Shown here: positions 37,701-48,298 of the stretch, one piece after another | Layout: the number at the start of each line of letters is the position of its first letter | Position numbering within the stretch: the first letter of the stretch is position 1 | DNA from: Acanthaster planci | Taxonomy: Eukaryota; Echinodermata; Asteroidea; Valvatida; Acanthasteridae | Assembly (NCBI RefSeq): GCF_001949145.1 | Contig: NW_019091370.1 | Span: 2,374,074 to 2,436,073, forward strand | Reading direction: 5' to 3' | Length of the DNA stretch: 62,000 bases | Notes under the pieces: generated by a model | Database searches by the model: none | What the model was told of the DNA's origin: nothing | Seen by the model: the letters and a program-made list of their open reading frames with translations, nothing else | Translations under genes and position numbers: made by a program

Positions 37701-40700
37701 CGCTTACAATAATTTCCCATTGTGTGAGGAATTTTTCATTTTGTATATCTAATGTAACAAACTCGTCCAATTTAGGCGATACGACCTTGGACTAGTATCC
37801 CCTTTTCCGGGGGATTCAGGCTTTTTTGTTGGAATTCGATGCGTTTCATCATCTGGAGTTCAAATTCTAATTGTGTTGGTACTGCAGTGGATTAACATGC
37901 CACGAAAATACACACACACAGGCGCAGTGTTATTCCAATCCTGAAAGCGTCAACCTATCCTCAACGTTCACGCGCAACTCCACTTGCGGTTTCGTGTGGT
38001 CAAATTTGTTTACGTACGCAGTGACTACACGGAATTATTGTGTTGCCTTTTTGGGATAACTGAATCTCTGTTTTTATTGACAGTCTGTGTTCTTTAATTT
38101 ACAAAAAAAATAAATAAATAAAAATAAAAACACATTTAGGGAACGACAAGACAAAATAGAAGGGAAACCCAATTTGTAAAGGCCTCAAAAAGGCGCATGG
38201 TGATCATTTGAAAACGCTACGTTAATGAAATGGACATTTACATGGTGAATGGAAGGAAATGTATAAGAAATAGTGAAATTATTGACAATTTTTATTGCTT
38301 CTTGTGTACGGCACTCACCAGTTACGGGGCGATGGACCTGAACGGCGCAAGACGCAAGAACGCCACCCGCGAAACCACTAGTACGCTGAAGGCGTGGTTG
38401 TACGAGCACCGCAAGAACCCCTACCCGACCAAAGGGGAAAAGATCATGCTGGCTATCATCACCAAGATGACCCTGACCCAGGTCTCCACCTGGTTTGCCA
38501 ACGCCCGCCGCCGCCTCAAGAAGGAGAACAAGATGACCTGGTCGCCCCGGAACCGGTGCGGTGACGGCCGGAAAGAAGACTACGAGTCCGAGGACGGTGA
38601 CGACCACGACCGGGACGACGAAATGGACGGATTGGGAACGGACCTAGAGAGCAATCACAATGGACAATGTAAGTTGATACCCCGTGCCTCTCGCAGTGGC
38701 CAAGCCAAATATTACCTATATTTAGGGCCCATCTATAGTCAGCTGAAACATAAATTACAGTCAGTATAAAGTGTCATGAATAACGGTGCCCTGATTTCAT
38801 GTCGTCACAAAAGAATGAGGCCATTGAATGTTTGAAGAAAGTAAACAAACAAACAAACAAACAAACAAACAAACTAACTAATAAAACTATAAAGAGCACT
38901 GAAAATAGATATAATATCCGCTCAGTGGGAGTGGTTGTTGAGAAAAATTTCTTTAATTTAGAAGTTTATTTAATGTTAGTACCTTTATAAATGTGTTATT
39001 CAAAATAAGCGAACACTCCCTATATTTACCATTTTGTTGATTAATTATGGATTCACCTGGGCGACCTGCTATTACCAAACCTCCAGGTTTTTGTCTAATA
39101 CTAATCACTCCTTAAAGTGCTGGAAAAACCGATTGAGGGTACTCAATAAATATTTGCATAAGGAAAGAGCAGTGTTTAACACTAAACATGCGAAATGATA
39201 ATGTAATAACACTCCCTTTTGTCCTGAATGGATTTCCATGGGAACGGAACATCACTAAGTTAAAGCTACAACTCTGTAAGCTTGTCGAATGAGAAAGCTA
39301 TTTAGTCACACAAATTTAATGCAGCCAGTCAATAAAGAAAAAAAGGAACAGAAAAAAAGGAGTGTGAAATCTACCACAAAACAATGTGGTGGAGTCGTTT
39401 GGGGCAAGCGGGGGGGAAGTAGCTCAACGTAGTCGGTGGAGACTTCTCTCCCTGACACGCTCAACTTGGATAATTTCGGGCCGGCCTCTCGTGTACATTT
39501 GCTTTGTCTTGCTCGATATTGTACCAGAAAGCGGATCACCATCGTGGCGTCGACATGAAAAGAGAATCGGTGTGTGTGTGTGTGGGGGGGGATATCCTCT
39601 CATGTTTGCGATGATGTTTTCGCTCGATCGTTCTCGACAGGCATCGCTGTAAGGGCCTGTTGCGCTCAGCCAGTGAGACAGCTAATAAAAACGTTCCCCC
39701 ATCTACCCTCGCTCTCCACGCTGAACACATTAAACCTTATCCATTATATTGACAGTTTTTCCCGCTGCCTTTTCTCCTTCTGCAATTGGAGTCATCCTTG
39801 TTTGAACAGTCAACGACACGAGACTTCAATGATGCGCCCGTTTTCTTTTGGAAACTCTTTACTGTCAGCGGACCCGGATCATGCTTTTGAACTCGGAATT
39901 GCACCGTGATGTTTGCATCGTTCCTGAGATCCTTTACGCGTTATTGTGTTTTTATATTATCAGATGGCACACGTACTTACGGCCTACACTGCACACTCAC
40001 CGCTCACCGGGAGCCTAAATTGATGAGCAATTTCACGAGGAGCGCCGTGAAAAGAAAGTCTCAATTGGCAGAATTTGCGAAAATTAATTTTTCGTTAGCA
40101 TGAGAGCGTGTCAAATAAGCCGCACTTGAGAGAGCTGATCCGGGCGACGGGCGGAAGAGCCGCTTCCGCTCGGCTGGGCTCTCGCCGTGGCTCGCGGCGT
40201 ACGTGCTTCGGCCGCTCCGCTCAGGAAGCGAGTCAACCCCCCCCCTCCATATACCCCGACCACAGCGGTGATGATGATAATGATGATGATAATAATAATG
40301 ATGATGACGGTGACAATGCCATCATGAAATCACGTCGGCCGGGCCGGGGCCTCCAGACACTTGAAAGCACAGCAAACAAACGGTTCTGGCCGAGGAAATA
40401 TCAATGACGGATTTGGCGGGAAAGGGGCGAGTGAAACTAAATACAGAGAGCTGGCGCACACTGGCACAGCCCGAACGACAAGCATTTTATCGTCTCTGAA
40501 ATTAATTGTGAAGACTCCCACCCACTTCCCATGCTATGAATGTCTTTGAAAATCATTTGAACGGCCCTTCGCTTTGATAGGAAAGTATTTAATTTTGAAA
40601 TAACGGGCGTCATATTTTTTTTAAAATGGATTGATCCTGAGTGCAGCTTGATGACTGTTTATGATCATGTCCCCTTAAAGATTCTGGTTTCGTTCATACT

Positions 40701-43700
40701 TCTTAATCGATTTTATTTTGTTCCGTTGAATTTAGTGTCTGATCGCGAAGGGACGAGGGAGGAAAATAACAATGAGAAGGAGGATGAGATTGATGACGAT
40801 AGGGAAATTATTGTGAGTGACTCAAGCAGTAGCAGCCATGTTGGCTTACCGCGTATTGAGCCGAGGGTGCCAGCTGGATTCATGGGCACAAACACGGGCA
40901 GGGACTCAGTGAGCGTCACGGTCGATGACGAGGAAGACACCCATCGACCAAGGGAACTCTGTAGCCCCCTATGCCACAGGAGGAGTCCCAGCCCCGCCCC
41001 TCTGGCGCCCTCCACGATCAGAAATACCTGCAGGCCTACCTCCAGATCGCCGCCCTGCGAGAAGCCGCCCCCCCGACCGGCGGACAAGCCCAAAATCTGG
41101 TCCCTGGCCCACACGGCCACGTCCAGCAGCCCTGAGCGGGAGCGGCGGTCTCGCTCGCCCGTGCGCTCACCCGTCCACAACGGCGTGATGGCCACGCCAG
41201 CCAGCCTGGCGCAGAACTTCCACTACCCGTACGATTCGCCCATGAGCTCGCTACGGCAGTGGGTGGACGGACAATTCCACGGCGGTCTGCCCATACCGAG
41301 GATGTCAACGGGGCTCCCTGGCATGCATCCACTCTCCGCAGCGGCTTCCAACCTCCCGGGAGCTCGCGCCCCGACGTGTGTTGTGAGCAGTTCTCAAGGA
41401 CCGCTGTTCTCTACGGCTTCGGGAAGCAGGCACCCACTTCTAGCCCATGACGTGTCGGCCATGCATAATGGAGTAACCACTACCACATCGCCCCACAGAG
41501 AAGGTGAGGAACACATTCCAGTGTCATAAGCCGCAAAAAGAAAACGAAACTGCTTCAAAATCCTTGTTCTCTACAGAAAAGCCTTGAAATAGGCCTACTG
41601 GATGAGACGAAGCTCATTCGATATTGTTCAGGAATATAGAGTTTCGAATGTTAAAAGGTCAAATATGAACCGGAGTTTTGTTTATCTCAAGAGGTAAACT
41701 TTAACTGCATTCTTCACTACATTCACTACATTTACTTCAATTTTATTTAAGTACTTTAAACCTAAAATAAGCAACCAAAACTTTAATTTATTGAAAGTTA
41801 ACTGTCGCCATCCCCCCATTCTTGAGTACTGCTATAATTTCTTGGAAATTATCTCATTTCTTTCTCGTTACAACACTAGATTTGACTTTCAATAACTCGA
41901 CATTGAAAAAGTGGTTCAATTCAGCATATCTTAATATGGAGTTTTGAACGATACTAACTGCAAAATTAAATAAACTATGCAACTAGGATCAACGTATTTA
42001 GAAAAAATAAACACCGCTTTTGTAATCTCTTGAGCCCTGGGTGACCCTGTATAATAGCCGGTCGCCTAGCAGGCCCAAGGGTACGCGTAGCCTTTCATCG
42101 AGGTACTTCGCCGTTAATGCCCTGATTAAGTGCGGCGTTTCTGAACAAAAAAAATGTCGCCTGAAGGCTGCCGTGCCGTGCCGCGTAGTGCGCGGCGTTC
42201 TGGCTCCTTAAGTGGACCTCCGCTCGGCTCGTTGTAAGACGATGACGTGCCCGAGCTATGATGGGTTTATGAAAACGCCAGCGCTATTGGAAAAAAGACA
42301 CCCCAGTGAACCTGACGACAGACAAGAAAATGACAAGTTCGCGAACGCTGCATGTGCAATAGCGTGATATCTGAAGCTACCCGTTACACGCCAGGATGAT
42401 AAACATTGGACGGAATCAAACATGAGGAAATGTATTCACAACCTGTCATAACACTGCTCATTTCCAATTGTGGCTGCGCTGATAAAATATTGCCCCGCCA
42501 AATCGCAAGTGGCGGGAAAAAGTCACGCCACACTTCCAAGACTGCAAAACAGAAACACGTTGTCAAAACGATCAAGTCTAGTCAGTCTGAATAGTAGTTG
42601 GGTTGTTTGCACTTTTTAATGATACACAGCCTTGGTTATAATTGCCTCTCAAAACATTGGTTAAAATTATATTGAGTAGATGTTTCTGATGACGAAATGA
42701 GTTTCAAAGAAAAGAGAATTACAAGATAATTGATTGACTATTAAACTTACCACTCTCACCTTGTCAGGTAAAGCATATTGCCCAGATTATAAACTCGTTG
42801 TGCGCTGCGGTTTGCCCAGTATTTTCAAGCTGTTTCGTCGCAGCTGTCTATTTATCAATGCCACAAACCATGAACGGTTTTTGATGGCCCGATAACCAAC
42901 TCGAACATGATACGTTTGAAATGATATGGCCGCGATACAGATGACCGCAAATAAGCACAATGATTATAGTTCCCATTTTTCACACGACCAGGCCGCTTTG
43001 TCAATTCGATTCAACGTTGGGAGAGAGTGGCTGTCAGAGACGAATGCAAACTCTACACAACTAAACGTGGAATTGGAATAAAAAGGGTACGGAAGTAATG
43101 CTGGCTATAGATCATTTTGGCTTTTATAACCACGCTGGAATTTCTTCTGTAACGACTTTTGTAACAGAAGTTCCAGACATTGAGATCGCGCGGTAAGCAG
43201 CACGTTTAGGTCAGTCACGCAATCTTTTTCTTCATCAATTTGAAATTTGATACTCGGAACCGGCAATAAGTGTAGGGCGAACACATTCAGATGAGGTATC
43301 TATAATGAGCACAGTTGCCGTGAAAAAAGTGAATTCTGTTTTCATTGTAAATTGAAACCCGTACCAAGTAGACGGCTGCCTAATGCTAGTCAATCAGGAG
43401 AATTTATGGGAAATCTGATTTCAATTACATTGTCAGTGGGTCTGAACACAAATTCTATCGTTCGAATAAGTGCAAACTTGTAATGCACTAAGGAATTTGA
43501 CCTTTCACCCAGGTAGCATTTTTTTCGAAACATGAAGCTGACAAAAACCGAAATGTGGTTCACAAGGCTTAGAAACTCGGTAGCATCGGTAATACTCAAG
43601 CACTGTTATGTTAAGGTGGCTTTTTTGGGGGGGGGAATACTTGAGCCGACAAAACAGAAAGAGTATTTCTTTTGAACGGTGAATATGACGATTCTTAAGC

Positions 43701-43923
43701 CCTCGATATGATTCGGTCGCGCACTAACGTCTGTTTTGCTTTCCCTGGGGTCTGTGACAAATATTAACGACAACCCGGTCTACTGGTATTTTCTGTAATG
43801 TGTCAGTCTCTCTTTTTTTTGTCCCGCCTCGCAGCCGTTGACTCCAGGCGAGAGAGTAGTGAGAGCAGAGAGGTCGACGAGCCGATGCCCAGGACGGCCT
43901 TCAAGCCAGTACCCCGGCGATAG
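34655..43923 (+). CDS. Irx: Iroquois-class TALE homeobox transcription factor, six coding exons (spliced)
   Basis: This is a nuclear DNA-binding regulator of the Iroquois family, which acts in tissue patterning. Coding exons are 34655-34702, 35056-35286, 36313-36419, 38322-38668, 40736-41503 and 43835-43923. All five introns are GT-AG and the sum is 1590 nt, giving 529 residues and a TAG stop. Residues 1-9 (MSTFPQFGY) match the usual Irx start. Residues about 104-128 form a tyrosine- and proline-rich pre-homeodomain region. The homeodomain is about 139-201, with the TALE PYP loop at 162-164 and WFANAR at 186-191, including Ala50 and Asn51. An acidic and serine-rich stretch covers about 215-278. 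[14 protein letters not shown] is at 361-374, [11 protein letters not shown] at 416-426, and TAFKPVPRR at the C-terminus. Length and motif order fit Irx proteins of about 450-550 residues. I cannot assign it to a particular paralogue. No neighbouring gene is visible in the window. Confidence 0.96.
34703..35055 (+). other. Irx intron 1
   Basis: A 353-bp phase-0 intron (gtaatg...ttttcacag). It is AT-rich and holds no repeat or coding signal. A run of short AAGAT/TCTTG inverted pieces near 34915-34990 is the only structure seen. Confidence 0.85.
35056..35286 (+). CDS. Irx: Irx coding exon 2 (N-terminal domain)
   Basis: The exon is 77 codons, phase 0 at both ends, with acceptor ttttcacag and donor gtaagt. 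It encodes residues 17-93. SCCESGRP and CCSPLDNR are recognisable as the conserved cysteine-containing N-terminal segment of Irx proteins. They are followed by [12 protein letters not shown]-type sequence and FYSPL. Codon use is strongly GC3-biased, unlike the flanking introns. Confidence 0.93.
35287..36312 (+). other. Irx intron 2
   Basis: A 1026-bp phase-0 intron (gtaagt...gtgggcag). Mostly AT-rich. It contains one TAGGCCTA palindrome (35379-35386) and a diverged repeat of TTTTTATTTAAAAGTTT type around 36002-36062. No coding content seen. Confidence 0.85.
36313..36419 (+). CDS. Irx: Irx coding exon 3 (pre-homeodomain region)
   Basis: The exon has acceptor gtgggcag and donor gtaagt, and 35 codons plus two bases. 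It encodes residues 94-128 and most of Arg129. The product is [19 protein letters not shown] followed by a tyrosine/proline-rich tail ending YQYYGD. This resembles the YPYG-type segment just upstream of Irx homeodomains. It is too short to stand out as an open frame, and was found by frame-consistent splicing between exons 2 and 4. Confidence 0.9.
36420..38321 (+). other. Irx intron 3, with a GC-rich block at about 36820-37320
   Basis: A 1902-bp intron splitting Arg129 (gtaagt...cactcaccag). The outer parts are AT-rich. The block 36820-37320 is GC-richer, non-coding and non-repetitive. It includes a TTTGATCAA TCF-like core and a tail with TTCCCACG overlapping CACGTG at 37484-37493. It is a candidate intronic enhancer by composition only. 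Confidence 0.8.
37484..37493 (+). promoter_or_regulatory. Overlapping Su(H)-like and CACGTG E-box sites in intron 3
   Basis: TTCCCACG (37484-37491) fits the Su(H)/CBF1 consensus TTCYCACR. It overlaps CACGTG (37488-37493), an E-box usable by Hes/Hey or Myc-type factors. A single occurrence can arise by chance. Confidence 0.2.
38322..38668 (+). CDS. Irx: Irx coding exon 4 (homeodomain and acidic region)
   Basis: The exon has acceptor cactcaccag and donor gtaagt. Its first base completes Arg129. It then encodes [16 protein letters not shown] and the entire TALE homeodomain, including [20 protein letters not shown] and [19 protein letters not shown]. After the homeodomain come SPRNR and an acidic run ([18 protein letters not shown]). 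One base of codon 245 is left at the end (phase 1). Tyr156 sits where vertebrate and fly proteins usually read LNEH. Confidence 0.97.
38843..38874. repeat. (AAAC)8 microsatellite in Irx intron 4
   Basis: Eight perfect AAAC units, followed by diverged AACT/AATA units. Confidence 0.9.
40267..40316. repeat. GAT/AAT trinucleotide repeat in Irx intron 4
   Basis: About sixteen GAT/AAT triplets with few interruptions. Open frames across it (Asp/Asn runs) are not part of the spliced coding sequence. Confidence 0.85.
40736..41503 (+). CDS. Irx: Irx coding exon 5 (C-terminal regulatory region)
   Basis: The exon has acceptor gttgaatttag and donor gtgagg. It encodes residues 245-500 plus one base. It starts with an acidic, asparagine-rich and serine-rich tract ([20 protein letters not shown], then a Ser5 run). 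Next are a Pro/Ser/Arg-rich segment, [14 protein letters not shown] (361-374), an RS-type stretch ([12 protein letters not shown]) and [11 protein letters not shown] (416-426). The KPKxWSLA motif is characteristic of Irx proteins. The WVDGxFH motif resembles a conserved C-terminal Irx segment, possibly the IRO box. Reading through the donor would stop after eight residues. Confidence 0.92.
41504..43834 (+). other. Irx intron 5, with a GC-rich block at about 42030-42260
   Basis: A 2331-bp phase-1 intron (gtgagg...cctcgcag). Most is AT-rich. The block 42030-42260 is rich in GC, with GTTAATG and GATTAAG cores and GCCGTGCCGTGCCGCG repeats. It has no long open frame and may be regulatory. A TAGGCCTA palindrome is at 41590-41597 and a G-run (gggggggg) near 43630. 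Confidence 0.8.
43835..43923 (+). CDS. Irx: Irx coding exon 6 (C-terminus)
   Basis: The exon has a long polypyrimidine tract (43807-43831) and acceptor cctcgcag. It completes Ala501 and encodes 28 further residues ending [10 protein letters not shown], then TAG at 43921-43923. A basic TAFxPVPRR-type ending is what I recall for several Irx proteins, which supports the splice choice. A strong donor-like GAG|gtaagg follows three bases after the stop. Confidence 0.87.
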
Positions 43924-46627
43924 GAGGTAAGGATGAATTGAAGGTTGGAGATCCCCCCTACCCCAGCCTTCTTAATCCCGTACGCCGGGTCCCACCTGAC
44001 CCCTGGACCGAGCCTGACACCTCTCTCTCACCTGCCACAATGCGCCCTTGTGCTCCGTGCGAAGGGGATGGGGCAAAACTGAAACCGCCGAAACAAAACA
44101 AAACGGTGCCAATCTAGCCCATTTAGTTTCCCTTCCACGACAAAAACTAAACCGAAAGATCTAGCTTCTTTCACCCTTTAAGCCGCCAACCCATTTTGAA
44201 AAGGCAGTGTTTGAAACCCCTGTGGTCCAGGTTTAGCTTTGTTACAATCTGCAAAACAACATTGTGTAAAAATTGTGTCAAACTGTTTTTCTTCAAACGC
44301 CGTCGTTGCGGTCGTTTTCCACTGTCATAAGCGCACTCCTCTCGATACCCTGTATTTTGTCCAGGAAAAATAAGTCGTGAAACCAGTTCTGTATTATTTC
44401 CTGTCCGTCTTTTTTTTTTTATAAGATGTATTGTCTATTTCAACCTGGAGTTAAGGGAAGAGAAAAAGGTGGACGATTACACCTTTTGAGTAGGGTCATT
44501 TTCCCCCTCACAACTGTCGTCTCAGCTTAGCGAGACACCCCCATAGCAGATCTCCAGTGAGCCGTGGTCCATTCCTTTCCCATGCGTCTCATGTCCACTA
44601 TTGCTCGACTTAGTGTTGTTATTTCTGGACTCAGTTTAGGGGAGTTGGTGTAGGCTTCCCTTCCGTTTCCACTCGTGGCCTCCTCAGTTTTTTATCAAGA
44701 TTTTTTCCCTTTTGTCGTGTCAAGGGAAATAAACCGATCTTCGCGCTAAATTGTTGCCACTTACAAGTCCCATTTCGCTTAATCGGACAATACCTTGGGT
44801 ATCGTCTGACGGCCTCTTTGCCGGTAGTGTGGGCGTAGAACGTTTTTGTTAAAAAAGGGCTGAACAAGAGAGCCTTGAGCAAGTTTTCACGATGTGTTTG
44901 TATTTGAAATAAATGCTCTTGCATTATGTGATGATATGTAATGTTGTGTGAATCAGCGAGGCTCATTTTACTATGCAAGTAATTCAGTTCTTAAATTAGA
45001 ACTGATTAAAAAGTTGGCAAAACGAGTGATTGCGCCTCGTCTTATCCATCATTTGTTCTCGTTATAAATGTACTTAAAAGCAGTGTTTGTACTTAGATAT
45101 GATTTTCTTTGATCATTCCACAGCTCGCTCACTCACTCAAGCAGTCATGTACCAATCTGCGCAGACTCTAGGCTCGGTGACCTACTCTGGTGATTGGTTG
45201 TGTTCAGGCTACGTCACATCAGGCGCCGTCTTTACTGACTGAGGACTGTGTTTATTAAAGAGCGTATGGCTGGTTATTTTTCGTGCCGTGTCTCTTGAGT
45301 TTTCTGCCTCGTCTTGGGTTCCTCGTGACTAACAGTGCGTGGAATGTGGACTCTGACGGTGTCAGCAGTGCTTTATTCGGTCGGGTATACAGAATCTTGA
45401 TGGTCGGCATCTTCGAATGTTGCGGCTTGCAGGAAGACCGGAGCCGTACCATTGCGTGTTGATGGGAAGACGGTGGAAAGGCTCAACGGCTTTCATCGGA
45501 GGACCCGTCGGCATACCCAGTGAAGAAACAGGGTGTGAAAGTTTGGTCGGTTTCTTCAGAGCAAACGAAAACTTAGGATCTCAGAATCGGCTCGTGCACA
45601 AGCGCCAGTCTAAACAAGGAAACACAACAGAATAGTGGTGCGAGACCGTTCTATTTATAAACACGGAACTCCTTCCTGTCTTGTGATTCTCCAAGAAATT
45701 CGGTCGTAGTTCGGAGACTCCTCACCGAAATAGTTATTTATTTAATGATTTAATAAGAAATGTCATCAAGAGAGTATGTTTTCATAAGAGGGTATTAACA
45801 TTTGTCGTTTCTTTGTTCTTTGTTTTTTAAATATATATATAAAGTGAAGTCAATAGCCGAGGTTATTATATTAGTAATATATGTATATAGTGCATCAGTT
45901 TTTAATGACACAAACAAACAGGTGAAACCAGCCGTTTGGAATGATGGTAATCGTAATTTCTTTTGTGAATTTAAATCCTGGACACAGAATTTTGAGGTCA
46001 CACTAAAAGCAAATCAGCTTCACCGTATTGTAGGCGTCATCAGTTTGATGTCGCATTACAGGTTGCTTTTTTTTTACTTGCATTTAAAAAAAAACTTGCA
46101 TTTTCTGCCGCGTACGCAATTCGAATGCAAACCCTCTGATGGAACTTTAAAAAAATCACACTGAAAAATATATGGGGTCTAAGCTGGTACGGTTTTTTTA
46201 TACAAGCTGTCCAACCCGAGGCTTTTCAATAACATCTCCTGGGGCAGCGCTACATGAAAAAAAAAAAAAACTAATAAAAGTGGATAGTAAAAGAGAAGGC
46301 ACGTCATGTTCCGCGTGAAAGATACTTGTTCACATTGTGATTGACATGGGATATGTTGTAGGCAAATTCCCGAACCAAGCAGGGAAAGAAACTTCAGTTT
46401 GATGAAAGATATCATATTGTATTCATACGATATTTCGTCAGCCATTATGCACATTCTAGAGTTCTTTCGGTTTGATACAAACGGCCCAAAAATTCAGCCT
46501 TCGGTTTCAAATTCATGTTTAGTGGGTGTCTTTCAGCGTAACTTCTTAAAACTAGCCAGGGATGTGGAACTTCCTTTCTGTAGTCAAAACACCTGTAATT
46601 GAAGAGTAAGCGCTCTGTCAAGTTTAA

Positions 46628-46683
46628 CGTCGTTAAATCTCAAGTGGTCTGCGGGAAACCATGACTAGGTAAATTTAACGACG
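46628..46683 (+). other. Inverted repeat (11-bp stem) in the putative 3' UTR
   Basis: CGTCGTTAAAT at 46628-46638 is perfectly complementary to ATTTAACGACG at 46673-46683, with a 34-base loop. The left arm also overlaps a near-palindrome TTTAACGTCGTTAAA. It could form an RNA hairpin if transcribed. Confidence 0.6.
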
Positions 46684-47484
46684 CTGTTGCTTGTGTGTGA
46701 GACATTTGTCATTTACTTGAGAACGAGTTCCCATTCACTCATTCTGAAATAAAGATTCACTCACAGGTTTAGCTGTTGGTGTAGCGAGAGCTCAAATCCT
46801 AAGGATTTATCCCCCATACACAGTGATATTTTGGTCTTGAACAAGTTTATAATTATCCGTGCTATCGGTACTATCTTTCGGCATTAGGGCCGGTTTTGCC
46901 TGGTCAGTTCAGGGTGTCTGAACACAATTATCAGTGCGCCGTTTTTTCACCTTTTTCGCATGACGTCCATGACAAACTGGGCGAAGTACCGTAGCAGGCC
47001 TGAGCACGGTAAAGATTGGTACTTGTATCCCGCTTTTCGTTAACAAATTTAGGCGAGAAATGGCAATGCTGCATTTGGACTGTCTGAACGTTAGCCAGCT
47101 GAGACACGTTTGTGCGAGTCACACAGGGTTCCCAGGTTATGCATTGGCCGAAAAAAATCTCAAGAAGGAACAACCAACTTTGGCGGTGATCTCTTTTTTG
47201 CGTCTTACGAACGCATCTCGCATTATAATTATGTTCAAAACGAGCATAACCTTGCCAGTGGGTAATCTTTGTGCGTGATGAAGTTTGTGACCTGTAAACG
47301 GTTGATAGTGTATTAATCACTTAAAAATAATCGAGCTGTGGAAAGCCAAGTACTGGATGCCGTTGCCAGGACACCGTTGCCATGATGATGTCATAACCCA
47401 CATATGAGGGACGACAGGTCAGAAAATGCGTGTCATGACGCTTGGTAGCTGATGTTGCGTCCACCCCCCTATCAATATTGTTTA

Positions 47485-47511
47485 CTCCTTGTTGTCAATG
47501 TCAACAAGGAG
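47485..47511 (+). other. Perfect 10-bp stem-loop in the putative 3' UTR
   Basis: CTCCTTGTTG (47485-47494) and CAACAAGGAG (47502-47511) pair perfectly around the 7-base loop TCAATGT. If transcribed it would be a stable, compact hairpin. The family is unknown. Confidence 0.65.
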
Positions 47512-48292
47512 AAATGTCGGAGAAAAACATAACTGCCTCATAATATCGCATCGTAATGATGTAATGATCCCGGCAATCTTTTTGAACAACTCTTGTTGCT
47601 GGCAACTGAAGTGATTGTGATCGAACATAATTATTATCTATTTGGTTTTGAAGTTTGATCGAAGAATCGATTTTTCCCGCATACCGGTCTGAGTTTCATG
47701 TGATGTCTTCAACGGTTAGTTGTATTGGGGCATTGGATTAGTTATAGCACATTGTGAATTGTTTACAACTCTAAATGTAACAAAAAAGAAGACAAAATCT
47801 GGTTCTCATTCACGTGTTCACTCTGCTTCAGATGAAATTAATTCGTGAAGTGAATACGTAACACGCTGTAGGAAATGTCAGTAAGAGGACATATCCAATT
47901 GGGTATATAGTTTGATACTCGGTAATACGTTGCCTGTGATTGGCCAGTCCGAAAATCACGCGATTACAACGTAAGCCTTTCATGTAGAGATAAACATGCA
48001 GAATTCTTATCACTGCCTGACTACTGCCCTGTACTTAGTCTAATGTATCATTTTTTATTGTGATGAAGGGTGAAAAGAGTTGTGTTTTGTTGAACGTTTG
48101 AGTGTTTCAAAGCGCTCCGTGTTTTGTTTCATAAACGAATTAAAAAAATAAGCCTTTGTTCAACTTGTGTTTCACGTAGAAAAAAAGCAAAGCTTTTGGC
48201 AGGGAAATTGTGTACAAATTTTGTTTTTGTAATAATCTACTGTTGTTAATGTTGCGACGGAAATGTATATACATTTGTGGGAAAGAAAAGAT

Positions 48293-48298
48293 AATAAA
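48293..48298 (+). terminator. Candidate Irx polyadenylation signal AATAAA
   Basis: A canonical hexamer in ataataaagg. TGTATATACA lies about 30 bp upstream, and a TG/T-rich stretch (about 48335-48360) lies downstream. Earlier AATAAA copies could also be used. Only transcript 3' ends would decide. Confidence 0.35.

Larger units (their letters stand above)
38669..40735 (+). other. Irx intron 4
   Basis: A 2067-bp phase-1 intron (gtaagt...gttgaatttag). It holds an (AAAC)8 microsatellite (38843-38874), a GT/G tract near 39570-39590, a GC-rich patch (about 40130-40250) and a GAT/AAT triplet repeat (40267-40316). Open frames inside it are low-complexity or chance. No alternative exon was recognised. 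Confidence 0.82.

Noticed and set aside
38669-38766. Read-through of exon 4 past 38668
   Set aside because: A strong gtaagt donor is present and the read-through sequence is not Irx-like. Exon 5 continues the family pattern in frame.
40648-40735. Continuation of the exon 5 frame upstream to 40648
   Set aside because: The acceptor at 40734-40735 joins exon 4 in frame. The upstream residues are intron-like and not Irx-like.
40713-41195. 160-codon minus-strand frame
   Set aside because: It is the antisense shadow of Irx exon 5, which is supported by splice sites and family motifs.
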